Positions 35,730 to 47,513 of a stretch of 64,000 bases of DNA are shown here, one piece after another. The first letter of the stretch is position 1. Each line of letters begins with the position of its first letter. Source of the stretch: Helianthus annuus (taxonomy: Eukaryota > Streptophyta > Magnoliopsida > Asterales > Asteraceae); contig NC_035434.2 in assembly GCF_002127325.2 (NCBI RefSeq), forward strand, positions 151,796,289 to 151,860,288, in the 5' to 3' direction. Under the pieces are notes generated by a model. That model searched no databases, was not told the origin of the DNA, and worked only from the letters and a program-made list of their open reading frames with translations. The translations under genes were made by a program, and so were the position numbers.

Positions 35730-37165
35730 TCGATTCAGAACAGGTTCACATAATAAGCTGATGTACTTTAACATAAAAACATGCAAAATAACTAAATTAA
35801 CACATATGATACTTTAACATAAAAACATGCAAAATAACTAAATTAACACATATGACACTTTAACATAAAAACATGCAAAATAACTAAATTAACAGGTCAC
35901 ATGATTTCATTATGATTTGTAATGATCTTACGCAAATTATGGCCAATTCACAGCCCAATATTTGAACATGATACCCATATCTATATACATCGCAGTCTTG
36001 GGCCCTTTTTCCCAACCTATATTACAATAACACCCCAGCCCACTATCCCAACACATGTGCAGCCTTTTAATATCACAACCATTTAATTGCATGTGCAGCA
36101 CACCTAAACTTTGAGGATGAACCGATTAGATTTGGACTCTAGTGATTTATTTATGTTTAGATACCTATTTAGCATCTATATTAGGTTATAATTCAAGACA
36201 TGTGCTGACATATATTGACACATTATGAACGGACAGTATATAGGCGGCCGTAGCTTATCAATCACATGCTATTATCATATAATCCGAAGCAAGTACATAT
36301 ACAATCGCATCAAAAGAATCACCAATCGCATCAAAAGAATCACCAGATTAATTAACATAATCATCGGCCCAACATTATGTATACAATCAGTTAAGGTATT
36401 CGATCCGAACCACAAATCCTAATCATGCGTTTAACGTTCATACGGTGATCCGGAAATCTTCACAACACGACATATAAGTACATATACATGGTCAGTCCAC
36501 GTAATAAACAACCAATACCATAACACCAATCATTAAACAGGAAGTTAATAAACAAGAATTACTTACCGAAAACCTTGACTAATCGAGGTGAAATCACAAA
36601 CAGGGGGGGTCTGCTGCTTAGGTCGTGCGATCAGAGGGGTTTAGGACTTGTGATATACATTTATCTAACTGATCCCTATTACGTATTCATATAGAACTTG
36701 TAAAGGTTGGGGCGGTTCATGATATACAACCGAAATAATGGCCAAATAAATGGGCTCAAGCCCAATCGCATAAACAGGTTTTATTTTTGTTATGTTACAA
36801 TTTGTGAAGTAAAAACAGGTTTTATATGTTATACTAAGTGGGCCGAAACATATTATTGGCTAACAGCCCATATTTAATGATTAAAGGAGGGGGTGGACTT
36901 TGGTTATTGAGGCCTAGGGTAACAAGGGTACTTGTGGGTTTATTAGTTACAAGATCCTAATAACACATGCAGAACTCAAGAGGAGTGGGCTCGATTCTAA
37001 GGTTCAGTTGAGCTCCAGGCCCAATCATAAATCTGATGTGATTTCATGTATACACATGCGGCCCAACGCATGTTAGTTAACCGAGTTATCACAAACGTTT
37101 AAATTTAACGGAGTTGAGAATAACAGTATAATACGTCACTAACCGTGAAAGTTCGGGTTGTCACA
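35730..37165 (-). repeat. 5' LTR of TE-D, partial
   Basis: Closely similar to 16885-18333 of the left LTR, with the same 46-bp repeat and the same TGTCACA terminus. The first 950 bp or so (plus-strand order) are absent at the TE-E boundary. Small indels, such as a 13-base loss near 36015, separate the two copies. Confidence 0.85.
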
Positions 37166-37748
37166 CTGATGCACAAAAGTGTAGCATTGAAAATGTGGCT
37201 TTTATAAAAGTTTAACTAATGACAGATAATTAGGCCCAGGTTGGTCTAGATATGGATATGAATATGACTTTGATGAATGATTCACACTTAATAGGGTGTG
37301 GTTAAGACTCTAAGGTACTTGCATATAGAACAATGCAAGTAGTTGCATTAACGGGAACAAGAGGGAACAAATTCTTAGTGCATCTATATATGTCAATTAG
37401 CGGTTTGACTTTTAAAAGTTAAGTTGACCTATAATATAATTTATTGATAAATGTGGTATAAAAAACCATAAGTTGTGATGGTCATGATATTGGATGAATA
37501 ACCTAATCATCTTATGGATATGATGTGATAGTTTGACTCTTCTAAAATAGAAACACTACTAGGTGGGAGCTTAAAAAGGAATGAGTCAAATGGGTCAAAT
37601 ACGCAAGGAAACTCGAATGGATGCAAGGTAAGTAAAGCTTACGTCTTCTGGAATAGAACCACTACTTATGTGATGGAAAAATATGTTAGTTAATAACGAG
37701 GGTTACTATAATAGATTGAAATAACTAGGAACCGGATGTGGTTCGCGG
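37166..37748 (+). repeat. Outer LTR-like fragment (TE-H), right part
   Basis: Starts with CTGAT, the TE-D target duplication, and continues the sequence interrupted at 15930. Non-coding. Confidence 0.45.
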
Positions 37749-38425
37749 GTAAATTGTTAAGATAAGATCATATCGTGTAAACCATGAATGAATCAAATGG
37801 GTAAAATTATGATGAATCACATATTGGTGATAAACGGTAAATTGTTAAGATAAGACCGTATGGTGTAAACCATGAATGGGTCAAATGGGTAAAATTGTGA
37901 TGAATCACATATTGGTGATGAACGGTAAATTGTTAAGATAAGACCCTGTGGTGTAAATCATAAATGTGTCAAATGGGTAATATTATGATGAATCATATAT
38001 TAGTGACAAACAGTAAATTGTTAAGATTAGACTGTATGGTGTAAACCATGAATGGGTCAAACTAGTAAAATTATGATGAATCACCTATTGGTGATAAACG
38101 GTAAATTGTTAAGATAAGACCATGTGGCGTAAAGCATGAATGTGTCAAATAGGTAATATCATGATGAATCATATATTGGTGATAAGCGCTAAATGTTAAG
38201 ATAAGACCGTATGGTGTAAATCATGAATGGGTCAAATTGGTAAAATTACGATGAATCACATATCAGTGATAAACAATATATTGTTAAGATAAGAAAATAT
38301 GGTGTAAACCATGAATGGGTCAATTAGGTAAAATTATGATGAATCGTGAATTGGTGATAAACGATTAATGGTTGGTTTGAGACCCTATGGTGTAAACAAA
38401 GAATGAGTCAGATGGATAAATATAT
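37749..38425. repeat. 88-bp tandem array, 7 copies plus a partial
   Basis: Units start GTAAATTGTTAAGATAAGAC at 37749, 37837, 37925, 38013, 38101, 38189, 38276 and 38364. The spacing is 88 bases with a single 87-base step. Copies differ at perhaps a tenth to a fifth of positions. Each contains GTGTAAACCATGAATGGGTC and ATGATGAATCA. It sits in the right part of the outer LTR-like sequence. Confidence 0.9.
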
Positions 38426-39123
38426 AAGCAATTGCAATCTATAGGGTTAATATGCTTAAATTAAATCGATTGAGATAAAAGGGTACTTGTGACCAGTTGA
38501 TAATGAAATGATTCATCAAACCACCATGGGGTCAATCAGGCAAGAGGGTTATTCAGGAAAGTAATAACTTATTGAGTTTGTTGTACTAATCTCTAAACGA
38601 TGCTATAGTTGTCATTGGTTAAAGTAGTCAATGGAGGTAAAAGGATGTCAAGCCTTGGTAGTTGTTCTCAAAATACTTATTGACTATGTTAAAGGGTTAT
38701 TGTCATGTCACTGCCAGATTTCTATGTCGTTATGTTCAACAAAATACTTCAATCTTTGAAAGTTGCGCACTGGCTTTAATCTTTGTATATTTTTATGGTA
38801 GTGTCACCAATTTGAAAGTAAATTATACACAACAAGAAGACATATGGTAGTGTTATCAACATATAAGGGGAAATGACCATTTGCCATTCCTACCCTAGCA
38901 TCCTTTAATTTTTTCCAGCTACATCACTCAATCCATCCACTACTCTAAACTACCCAATTTGGTGGCACCACTACCCTAAATTACCCTCTTCTTTTTTATT
39001 TATAAAACAAAAAAATAATTTGAAATATGAAAACATTTTAAATAAAATAAATTTAAAACATACATAAAATTATTAAAATAAAAAACATTACACAAACTAG
39101 ATAACTAAACCTAAATAAACAAA
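38426..39123. other. AT-rich DNA with no recognised gene
   Basis: The left part may be the end of the outer LTR-like element, but no terminus is visible. The right part has ACTACCCTA-type runs and an A-rich stretch (39000-39110). Confidence 0.4.
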
Positions 39124-39459
39124 CTAGATAACTAAACTAATCATCAATCCCTGAACCGTCGGAGTCGGCATCCGGATGCACAACTGGTTGCGTTGAGGAT
39201 GGTTTCTTAGTAATTGCCAGGACGAAATGTGAGTAAATCTTCTATTGTCTATATTTTGGTATTCCTGACGGACATCAACAGTCCCTTCTGTATTTGTTAA
39301 GCCTTCACTGTAAGCCATCATGATGTTGAAGAGTTGATGAAATTTGCAAACCTCCAAGAACAGAGTACAAAACCTTGACAAAGCTTGGTGCGAAGAGTGA
39401 CTGGTTTCACCTATGCGTTGATGACGAAATTCTTGGAATAAGGATGTTCCAAAATGCAA
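39124..39459 (-). pseudogene. PIF/Harbinger ORF1-like fragment
   Basis: The minus frame includes V-R-Q-E-Y and F-T-H-I-S-S-W-Q-L-L-R-N-H-P-Q. This is the signature of the Myb/trihelix-like ORF1 of plant PIF/Harbinger transposons (W-x-x-L-R-x-H-P-x-W). Only the central part is present, with no transposase. It is related in kind to ORF1 at 46373-47513, not copied from it. The element's ends were not identified. Confidence 0.5.
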
Positions 39460-39937
39460 CGGCTCCTCGTCTTTTTTTAGACACGTCCAACCAAGAGGTG
39501 ATCAAAACTATTTGTCTTCTTGCCTTTTTTATGAATATATAGAGATGAGATTATGTGAGAGTTTGTGGATTTTTGTAAATTTGGTGTACTTTATATATGC
39601 TTTTATAAGTACAATATAAGTTTAAAAAATCATAATAATTGAAATTCAAAACGACCTTCGAACGGTCATAATCTTTTGAAAACCATTAAATTCCATTTGC
39701 AAAACCTGAGTGGGTATAGAGCAACTGCTTGAAAAAGGCTAAGTGGCCTACCTCCCCTAACGAATCCTAAACCATTTTCGAAAGCAAATAGAGCACAAAG
39801 GACCGAAGCAGTAAAATTTAGATACTCTTAAAAACAATAGTCGGTGGCTCTCACATCAAATGTCGCTGACAGTTATTTTATATTTATATATATATATATA
39901 TATATATATGGCCAGCTATGAGGACGTTGACAAAGTA
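39460..39937. other. Intergenic DNA with (TA)n microsatellite
   Basis: No gene. A (TA)n tract covers about 39885-39909. The rest is AT-rich. Confidence 0.6.
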
Positions 39938-40838
39938 AGGCGTTGTTTGTTTTTTTAGAGGTAAAATGTCTGCAGTCTGCGGACCACATCTACAGCTGAA
40001 GAGGTGGACAAAATCTCTGCAGTCTGCAAGAAGAAGACTGTTTATTTTTAACTTCTGATTACCACTTCAAACAAACTGATTACCACTTTACAGATGTAAC
40101 TGATGTATATGGATAAGCAACAGGTTTCAAAATCTAAACATCAAACACACCTTCAATCTAAACTATTTCCTTAACCGACGCCTCAATGGAACTCATCAAA
40201 ATCAACGAGCAATCAACAAAATTCAAACATTCATAAAGCACAAAAGCACCCAGACTTGCATTTTCAGATCACTAGGTTTCAACTTTCAAAACCTAAACAT
40301 CAAATACTCTGCATTTCACAAAACTCACAATCAACACTCAACATCAAGAATAACACTATCTCATATTGAATCATTCATTCTAAATCAATACAAAACGAGA
40401 ATCAAGAGTGGACTTACGAGAGCAAGGCTATGGAGAGATGTGAGTGCCGAGATGTACGGTGACGGAGAAGAAGGATGCGAGATTCGGCTGTGGAGAAGAA
40501 GCACGGAGATGAGCGGTGACAGAGTGGTGACGGAGAAGAAGGATGGGGTCGGCTGTGGCAGAGAAGCGCGGAGATGAGCGGTGATGGAGAAGAAGGAGGG
40601 GGCCGGCTGTGGAGAAGAAGCAAGCTAGGTTTTTTTTTTTTTTTGAGATGTGTAGAGGTTTCGAAGAGGTGTGAAGACTTGAGGCAAGGTCTGTGCGAGG
40701 AAGAGGGTTGGAAGTGGTTTTTTAATGGAATCACTCCCAAAAAACAAACATGCTGCAGACTCAAACGTCTACGCTTGGTCTGCGTGGGGCAGACATAAGA
40801 GGTTCTGAAGTGCTTTTCATAAAAAACAAACACCCCCT
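39938..40838. mobile_element. hAT-like non-autonomous element
   Basis: Ends AGGCGTTGTTTGTTTTTT and AAAAAACAAACACCCCCT are inverted with few mismatches. Flanks ACAAAGTA (39930-39937) and AAAAGGTA (40839-40846) match at 6 of 8 bases. TCTGCAGTCTGC motifs lie near the left end, and a GA-rich segment (40430-40620) holds about three copies of a GAGATGAGCGGTGA-containing unit. No transposase is encoded. Confidence 0.65.
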
Positions 40839-41164
40839 AAAAGGTAGATAGATTGGTTATTTCTTTACTTAAAGAGCCAAGTTTGATTCTCATTTGTTCC
40901 TTTTTTTTTGGTTTTTTTTTTTCAGAATCTTCAATGATACATGTACGAGTAATAGCTGGTGTTTAAAATTTTCTTTCCTCTTATTTTTCTTTTCGTTTTG
41001 TTTATTCTTTTTATCTCTCATTTTCTTTTCATTTTGTTTTATTCTTTTTTTATTTTTCTAATTGTTACTTGTTGTTCCCTATGCTTTCAAAATTGTTATT
41101 TACACCCTATACCTTTTAAAAATATTATAAAATATCATTTTCACATACTTTGAGTTCTAGTTAT
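40839..41164. other. T-rich intergenic DNA
   Basis: Long TTTTATTCTTTT runs. No gene or element edge recognised. Confidence 0.6.
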
Positions 41165-42082
41165 TCCATATATAAAGAAGCAACTTTTTAGTGCATCATG
41201 AGTTGTACATTGTGCTTTGGACATTTTTAAAAAAAAAAAAACCTTGATTTTTTAGTTTTCACCCAAAGGTTTTTACCTTTTGCAATTTTAACCCTACATA
41301 ATTTGTTTTTGTAACTTTAATAAAAAACTTTTCATTATTTGCAATTTAACTTCACAACTTTTGTCACTTATACTTTTCATCTTTCGCATTTTACGTACAG
41401 TTCTAAATTTTTCGAGTTAATACGACGTAATGTGCATGTGTGGTTCAACGTTTTTACCTCTATTTTCCCATGTTTGACAGGTTCGTGGCAACACGCGTAC
41501 CCTAGGTCGAGTCAGTGTTGGTGGTCGATGACGGTTGTGTGACATTAGTACTATTTGACACCGTTTTACGCCCCGCCGCAACGCGGGGTATGCTTTGGGG
41601 GGTTTTTCAAAGAAAAAAATGGTTATGCATATGGTTGTCGTAACGTTGGCTTTGGGGGTTTTCCAAAAAAAAATGAAATTTTTTCTTTTCACCCATAAGT
41701 ATTTTATAAATTACTTTTAACCCAAAACTATTTGTTTTATTACTTCTAGCCCAAAACTTTTTATCTTTTGCAATCTATCCTCATAACTTTTTTTACTTTC
41801 AACTTTGGTCCTTTATAGTTTTCATTTTCCGCAAATTTTTCGCTTTATGCTTGGTTCTAAATTTTGTGACTTAACACATCGCAACGTGCGTCTTTGGTTT
41901 AACATTTTTACGTTTCGTTCTAAATTTTGCGAGTTAACACGACGCAACGTGCGTGTGTGGATGAACGTTTTATATCGTCTATTTTTTCCCTGTTTAACAG
42001 GTTTAACATAACGTGCGGGTCCTAGATCGACTTAGCTATAACTAAATAATCCCTGCCGAATTGCGGCGGGTCGTTATCCTAG
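41165..42082 (+). mobile_element. Helitron (non-autonomous), 3' terminus clear
   Basis: The 3' end shows the Helitron pattern: hairpin CCCTGCCGAATTGCGGCGGG (42051-42070), eight bases, CTAG (42079-42082), then T. The body has repeated ACTTTTNACC-type lines and two related GTGCGTGTGTGG segments. A second hairpin CCCCGCCGCAACGCGGGG at about 41574-41591 lacks CTAG and may be an older terminus. The 5' end near 41165 is a guess from family resemblance. No Rep/helicase is encoded. Confidence 0.6.
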
Positions 42083-42284
42083 TTTTTCAAATTTATCATC
42101 TATATTTTCATTCTTCAGCTTAAAAGAAAAAAAAAACTATTTCTCACGTAGTTAATTTTTATGTAGGTGTCATTACAAATTCACTTTCAACGCAATTTTT
42201 CTGAGAAACGAGTCAAGTAAAATATAATACGTCTTTATGGTAAAAATTCGAGTTACTGTACGTTTTGACCCCGCTAAGTCTTGC

Positions 42285-42935
42285 TGCAAAGGTAAGAATG
42301 GTGAAGTGGTTAGATGGAACCCTCAGTCTATGAACTAGGGCTGGCAATTTTACACGAATACACGACACGAACCTACACGAAGTTAACAGGTATCGTGTAT
42401 GGCCTTAACAAGTATCGTGTACCAAACAGGTAGACACGAGATTACCTGTTAATTTTCGTGTATAAACAGGTTAAATACTTGTTTACCTGTTAATACCCGT
42501 TAGTACACGATAAGAAATTAAATTAAGTAAAACTCATCAGCCATGTACGTGTGGGTTCCTTAATTCCTTTCTATTTTCATTCATCATTCAATTCAAAAAA
42601 GTAAAACCCTAAACTCCCTCTGTAACTCTCAGATAGCATGTCGTGTTCGTATTTTTGTTCGTGTTAACAGGTATTATTAACAGGTAATTTTCGTGTATAA
42701 CAGTCGAACAGATGTGTTAACAGGTATTAACAGGTAATTTTCGTGTATATCGTGTCGTGTTTGTGTTCGTGTTCGTGTTTGAAAAAAGGACACGATAAGT
42801 TATCGTGTCGTGTTCGTGTATGGGGTTTCGTGTATCGTGTCTTATCGTGTCGTGTCGTGTCTTATCGTGTACGGGTATACACGATATGCAGCCCTACTAT
42901 GAACTAACTCAGGTTCGATTCTATTTCTTTTGTAA
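42285..42935 (+). mobile_element. tRNA-derived SINE-like fragment split by a hAT MITE
   Basis: On the two sides of the MITE, GAAGTGGTTAGATGG and GGTTCGATTC resemble the A and B boxes of a tRNA-type pol III promoter. Without the MITE they would lie about 45 bases apart. No full tRNA fold and no poly(A) tail is seen, so this is a remnant at best. Confidence 0.4.
42336..42896. mobile_element. hAT-type MITE rich in ACACGA/TCGTGT
   Basis: Ends TAGGGCTG and CAGCCCTA are flanked by a perfect 8-base duplication CTATGAAC (42328-42335 and 42897-42904). The inside is made of TCGTGT and AACAGGTA repeats. It is non-coding. Confidence 0.85.
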
Positions 42936-43270
42936 CTACAACGCTTATATATATAATACACTGAGTTAGATCAAATACATCAAAACATACGATTTTATAT
43001 GATTAACAAATCAAATAACATGTCACCGGCTATAAACACTTAAGTCGTCACCGCCGCAACACGTGTTCACCACCAAAGATCAAATGTAACTCCACTCAAA
43101 CAAAAACTTAAAATAATATCCTAAAATTACACAATTAGCCATATCCTACAAAAGCTAAAAAGACCAAAAAGCCCTCCACATCAAAAATTTGGATGTGATT
43201 TCTTATCCTATCGTCTTTCTTTCCATCAATAACCCAAAACCACCTCCACCACCAATCTCCACACCACCAA
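42936..43270 (+). promoter_or_regulatory. Upstream region of cpSRP43 with G-box and I-box-like sites
   Basis: The palindrome AACACGTGTT (43058-43067) contains a G-box core about 205 bases before the ATG. CTTATCC (43202-43208) is an I-box-like GATAAG site on the minus strand, about 65 bases before it. Both site types are common in light-regulated plant promoters. No TATA box is obvious close to the start. The assignment is by motif only. Confidence 0.4.
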
Positions 43271-44431
43271 ATGGACGCTCTCTGCGTAAACCCCTCTCTC
43301 TCCGGCCTCAAACTCTCTTCTAAACTCCACCCCACCACTCCGCCACCCCTTTCCCGCCCTTTTTACCTTCGTTTCCGGCCACCGTACCGCCACGCCACCC
43401 TCACCGTCTCCGCCACTTCATCCACCATAGAACCCCAACCCCAATCTCAATCTCAATCTGAATCCGACCCACCTCAATTCTCCAATTACAACGAAGAAGA
43501 AACCTACGGAGAAGTCAAAGCAATCATCGGAAGCAGAGCCGTGGACTCACGCGCCGAAATGGAGTACTTAATCGAATGGGAGGACGACCACGCGCCGACG
43601 TGGGTTCCGGGGAACTTAATCGCCGCCGACGTCGTCGCCGAGTACGAAAACCCGTGGTGGGTCGCCGCCAAAAAGGCTGATGATCGAGCACTGAAGGAGA
43701 TTATTAGCTCTGGCGACGGCCGGGATGTGGACGCCGTCGACGGCGACGGCCGGACGGCGCTGCTGTTCGTCGCCGGTTTGGGATCGGAGTCGTGTGTGAG
43801 GGTTTTGGTGGACGCCGGCGCCGACGTGAACCACAGGGATAATGTCGGTGGTTTGACAGCGTTGCATATGGCGGCGGGGTATGTGAGACCGGGTGTGGCG
43901 AAACTATTGGTGGAGTTTGGGGCGGATCCCGAGGCGGGGGATGACCGAGGGCGGACGCCGTTAGATTTGGCGCGTGAAGTTTTGAATTCGACGCCTAAGG
44001 GGAACCCGGTGCAATTTGCTAGAAGATTAGGGTTGGAAAGTGTAATTAAAGTATTGGAGGGCTCGATATTCGAGTATGCCGAGGTGGAGGAGATAATGGA
44101 GAAGAGAGGGAAGGGGAAGAATCTCGAGTATTTGGTGAAGTGGAAGGATGGTGAAGATAACGAGTGGGTTAAAGCCGCATTGATTGCGGAAGACTTGGTT
44201 AAGGATTTCGAAGATGGGTTGGAGTATGCGGTGGCAGAGTGTGTGATAGAGAGACGAGATGGGGAGGAAGGGAAGAATGAGTATTTAGTGAAATGGACAG
44301 ATTTAGAAGAAGCGACTTGGGAACCTGAGGAAAATGTTGATCCCGAGTTGATAAAGGAGTTTGAGAGTGGTGGTCGTGATGAAGCCGGAGCGCTCACCAC
44401 GACACCTTTATCTGGTAGTGGAACGGGTTAA
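43271..44431 (+). CDS. CAO: Chloroplast signal recognition particle 43 kDa protein (cpSRP43)
   Basis: A single-exon frame of 386 residues. cpSRP43 binds light-harvesting chlorophyll proteins in the stroma and, with cpSRP54, delivers them to the Alb3 insertase of the thylakoid. Residues 1 to about 55 are Ser/Thr/Pro/Arg-rich with few acidic residues, fitting a chloroplast transit peptide. Chromodomain 1 spans about 77-130 ([13 protein letters not shown]). Ankyrin repeats follow at about 131-265 ([22 protein letters not shown]). Chromodomain 2 is at about 268-317 (Y-L-V-K-W-K-D-G) and chromodomain 3 at about 319-365 (Y-L-V-K-W-T-D). Tyr204 in G-Y-V-R-P lies where the substrate-binding Tyr is known in Arabidopsis. 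Length and domain order match the family (about 370-390). The first half is much richer in GC than its surroundings. No stop or frameshift is seen. Confidence 0.97.
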   Translation: MDALCVNPSLSGLKLSSKLHPTTPPPLSRPFYLRFRPPYRHATLTVSATSSTIEPQPQSQSQSESDPPQFSNYNEEETYGEVKAIIGSRAVDSRAEMEYLIEWEDDHAPTWVPGNLIAADVVAEYENPWWVAAKKADDRALKEIISSGDGRDVDAVDGDGRTALLFVAGLGSESCVRVLVDAGADVNHRDNVGGLTALHMAAGYVRPGVAKLLVEFGADPEAGDDRGRTPLDLAREVLNSTPKGNPVQFARRLGLESVIKVLEGSIFEYAEVEEIMEKRGKGKNLEYLVKWKDGEDNEWVKAALIAEDLVKDFEDGLEYAVAECVIERRDGEEGKNEYLVKWTDLEEATWEPEENVDPELIKEFESGGRDEAGALTTTPLSGSGTG

Positions 44432-44554
44432 CAATAGACTCTGTGTTTTGTAATAATATTATATTTTCGAAATTAGAATGAAGACAGTGGAATATTAGAT
44501 TAATTCAATTTTTTGGTATTTCTTAGTTGGGGTTTGACCGCTCGTTAACACGAA
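44432..44554 (+). other. cpSRP43 3' flank
   Basis: AT-rich DNA after the TAA stop with AATAATATTATATTTT, a plausible plant poly(A) signal region. A Helitron terminus follows about 120 bases downstream. Confidence 0.5.
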
Positions 44555-44869
44555 CTAGGTTTTTTTCACCGTGCGTTGCAGCGGGTGTCCACATACGAAT
44601 CCAACGTTAAAGCACTGTATGAATCGAAACTACAAAATATATATGTGTAAAATAATCAAACAACAGAACAAAATGTAACAATATAAAAAATGGTGATGTG
44701 GTATCTATGACGTGGTGTTTTGACCCGAACAAACGAACGAAAAAATGGTGGCGGTTGACGTGTTGTTGCGCCGTTTTCAAAAAAACAATCGTATGTTTAG
44801 TTTTTTAGTGTAAAAGTTATTAGAGGAAAATAGAACTATTGGGTTAAAAGCGTATATTATTTATAGTGA
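44555..44869 (-). mobile_element. Helitron remnant, minus strand
   Basis: On the minus strand the sequence ends with an imperfect hairpin CACCCGCTGCAACGCACGGTG-like stem, then AAAAAAACCTAG and TT. That is the hairpin plus CTAG terminus of Helitrons, at 44555-44558. A TC start preceded by A at 44869 could be the 5' end. No coding capacity. Confidence 0.4.
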
Positions 44870-46060
44870 TTTAGTGAACAGGTGTTGAAATTATATAATA
44901 TTTAACCGTGTTGAAATAAACACGTAATTAAATCATATGTATACTTTAATTTGATTCTCACATATCTTTCAACCCTTTACTTTAATTTGGTTCTCATATA
45001 TCTTTCAACCCCACGTGGGATTGCCATTAAAAATACATACCTAAATATTGGGCATTACTATTGTAGCCGTACAAACATAATTTATAATTCTTGAAGTTAC
45101 AAGAATAAGGTTTGTACTTAAAAAGAGTTACTATGAGCTCATCTAAAACTAAACCAAACAGATATAGGCAAATGTGCTATAGATCCAACTTAAAATACAT
45201 TTCTTAAATAATCAGTTGACATAACAAATGTGCTACATGGGTTTATATAATGTTAGTGGTTTAAATTGATAAGTTACATATAATATTACGAAATGAAACA
45301 AATATTGCATTTCGCTTATGCTTCTCTCGGTTGATGCTTGAAATATATAATGTATGAAAAAGCTACTTGTTCTTTGTTATACCATTTGTTGAAAGAGTAG
45401 ACCAACAATTAGTAATAGCAAAAAAGTCTCTACCTCTCTTGGTTAGGCGTTACCACATGACATGATGGTTTACTGTAGAAAAGTTTGGTAATAAATGGCA
45501 TGATAGTCAACAACCAAGTTATTCTGCCAATAAAAAGACCACATATGTGAAGTTACACAAAAACAAAAAACAATAGAAACATGTAGGGCTACACTTCCAG
45601 CCCATGATTTGTAAAATGTTAAGCTCTAAGATCATCTTGATCAAATTATATGACGCCATATGAAAACAAAAGCTTATTGAAATGAAGCAAGTTAATGCAG
45701 TTTTTCTTTCAAGATGTTTTGCTTCAGAAAATCCGAAGGGTGGAACTAATTAGTAAATCAAATGTTTATATTTAGAACGTTAAATTTATTTCAATAACTT
45801 TGATAATTTTAATAGTTATCCATATATGTAATATGAGATTACAAAATTCAAATACGGAAATAATAATCTAAAACAATAATTTATCTTGTTATATAACTAA
45901 AGTCAAATATTCAAATTGGTATCTAAAACTCGATTTCATGTGAAGATGGGGGATCTAGTTTCATACCCTCGCGGTGGCCGTTGTGGTGTTCGCCCTTGCG
46001 GCTGGTTCCACGTGGCTAGGCGCTAGCGTTGGTGGTGTTAGCGGATGACGACACCCAGCC
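44870..46060. other. Intergenic DNA without recognised features
   Basis: AT-rich, with a GC-rich island near 45965-46060 just before TE-G. No ORF resembles a known protein. Confidence 0.5.
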
Positions 46061-46372
46061 TAAGACCACGTGTAGTGGAACATTATCATAATGCTCCTTC
46101 CTTAGGCATGAAACGACACGTGACACTCGGGGTATCATGGGATGTGAAGTTAACAAAAGAGTGTAGTGGTATAATGTTTCATAAGGCCCCATTCAATCAC
46201 TAGCCCATTATTTATTTTTAGTTTCTTTTTTTAGAAAAATTAAAACAAATAATATTTCATTAAGTAAAAAAATACATTAAAGTAATTAAAATACTAAAAA
46301 ATAAAGACAAGACATGTGAAAAATACTAAAAAACATACGAAATGGTAAAAAAAAAATACTAAAAATAAAGTT

Positions 46373-47513
46373 CTAAAGTTCGTATTTATCGTGGATTTGT
46401 TGCCTACGCATTTGTGCTAGGATCAAGGCGTCTCCTTGGAGGTGATCGATCGGTTTAGACAAATACTCGATATCTCTCTCCATTTGCCTTACTTCTTCGA
46501 TCGCGACAGACTTTTTATTTTCAACGTTTCTTTCTTGCAACGTTTCCAAACGCCTATGCCCAAGGTCTCGTATATCTTCTTTCATTTCGACACACGCCGA
46601 AGACGACTTCGTCCTACCCCCTTTTCCCACTTCGTCTACCGGGAGGTTAGGGCAAATCCATTTCCTCCTCCTCATCATCCTCGTTGATGGGATTGTTTAA
46701 ATCAACGTTTCAAGCATCAGAAGTGGGCGTTTTTGTATCAACCAAAGAAGAGGTTTTGTATCGTTTCGCCTTGTGCCTACTACTAGACGTCATGGTTGGT
46801 ACGTTAGCCCACTTTGGACTTCCACGTAGAAGCTTCCAACACTTAAAGTATGCAAATGACCCTTGCGTCGAGTTGTACTCGTACAACGCTTTTGTTAAGA
46901 TATGCGCATCGCTTTGACCGATACCCCAATTGTCCTTCATACGTTGGAAGACCTATTGAAATCCATGGCATTTGCCATTTATATTGGTTCACCTGCTTGA
47001 TTTCGAATCCTTGCCCCGATATTTCCCTTTACCCATGAGCTTAAAAAAGTTTGCTCGAATTTTATCAGAAAAGGGGAAGTTTTTGATAGTTGGCTACAAA
47101 AATTTAGAACATATATATGATAATACTTTATTTTTAAAATAAGCACAATTTAAAACAAAAAAAATAAAACTTACCAACTTCGGGATTATCCGAGATGTCG
47201 AGTCATGCCCGTGCAAGATTGTACTCCTCGTCTATAGTCCAAGGCTGGTAGTGCTTTTCAATAGGAGGAACGGTAGGCTCTTTTTTTATGCGAGCGTTTT
47301 CCACGTTGAGGTGCCTTGGGTTCGCGCTCGACTTGTGTCTCTCTGGCACCGTCTCGATCTCGGGCTCGGCTTCTTCTTGGGAACCATACGTACCGCCCAT
47401 GTTGATGTTCGAGTGGCCCGTGAAAATATTGCTGCGGCATGTTTAGTAGTTGCGTGTACCCCATCGTATTCGGGTCTTAATCTTGGTAATTATAGGTTGG
47501 TAGCGGTTGGGTA
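46373..47513 (-). pseudogene. TE-G ORF1 (Myb/trihelix-like, NAM-associated), downstream part
   Basis: Minus-strand pieces in several frames match plant PIF/Harbinger ORF1. In order they are a basic, acidic-flanked stretch ending W-T-I-D-E-E-Y-N-L-A-R-A (47203-47400), the Y-F-K-C-W-K-L-L-R-G-S-P-K-W-A block (46710-46940), and a charged helical C-terminus (46373-46678) ending I-H-D-K-Y-E-L. Frame changes and stops lie between them, so it is not functional. These proteins are often mislabelled in plant databases as glutathione transferase-like. The N-terminus lies beyond the Copia insertion at 52744-52819. Confidence 0.65.

Larger units (their letters stand above)
15931..37165 (-). mobile_element. 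Tekay-like Ty3/gypsy chromovirus (TE-D), minus strand, split by TE-E
   Basis: Plus-strand ends TGTCACACCC (15931) and GTTGTCACA (37165) are flanked by a perfect 5-base duplication CTGAT (15926-15930 and 37166-37170). The 3' LTR is at the left, with pol and gag reading right to left. TE-E (23308-35729) interrupts the gag leader, and the right LTR survives only in part (35730-37165). The primer binding site and about 950 bp of the right LTR are missing at the TE-E boundary. Confidence 0.8.

Noticed and set aside
37749..38425. CRISPR-like array
   Set aside because: The repeats are directly adjacent with no unique spacers, and the DNA is plant nuclear.
40414..40833. 139-residue minus frame rich in Ser/Pro/His
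   Set aside because: It lies in the repeated GA-rich interior of a hAT-like non-autonomous element and matches no known family.
42295..42935. Functional tRNA gene
   Set aside because: Only A- and B-box-like motifs remain, split by a MITE; no acceptor stem or anticodon arm can be drawn.
43504..44400. 298-residue open frame on the minus strand
   Set aside because: It is the antisense shadow of the GC-rich cpSRP43 gene; the plus frame matches a known protein along its whole length.
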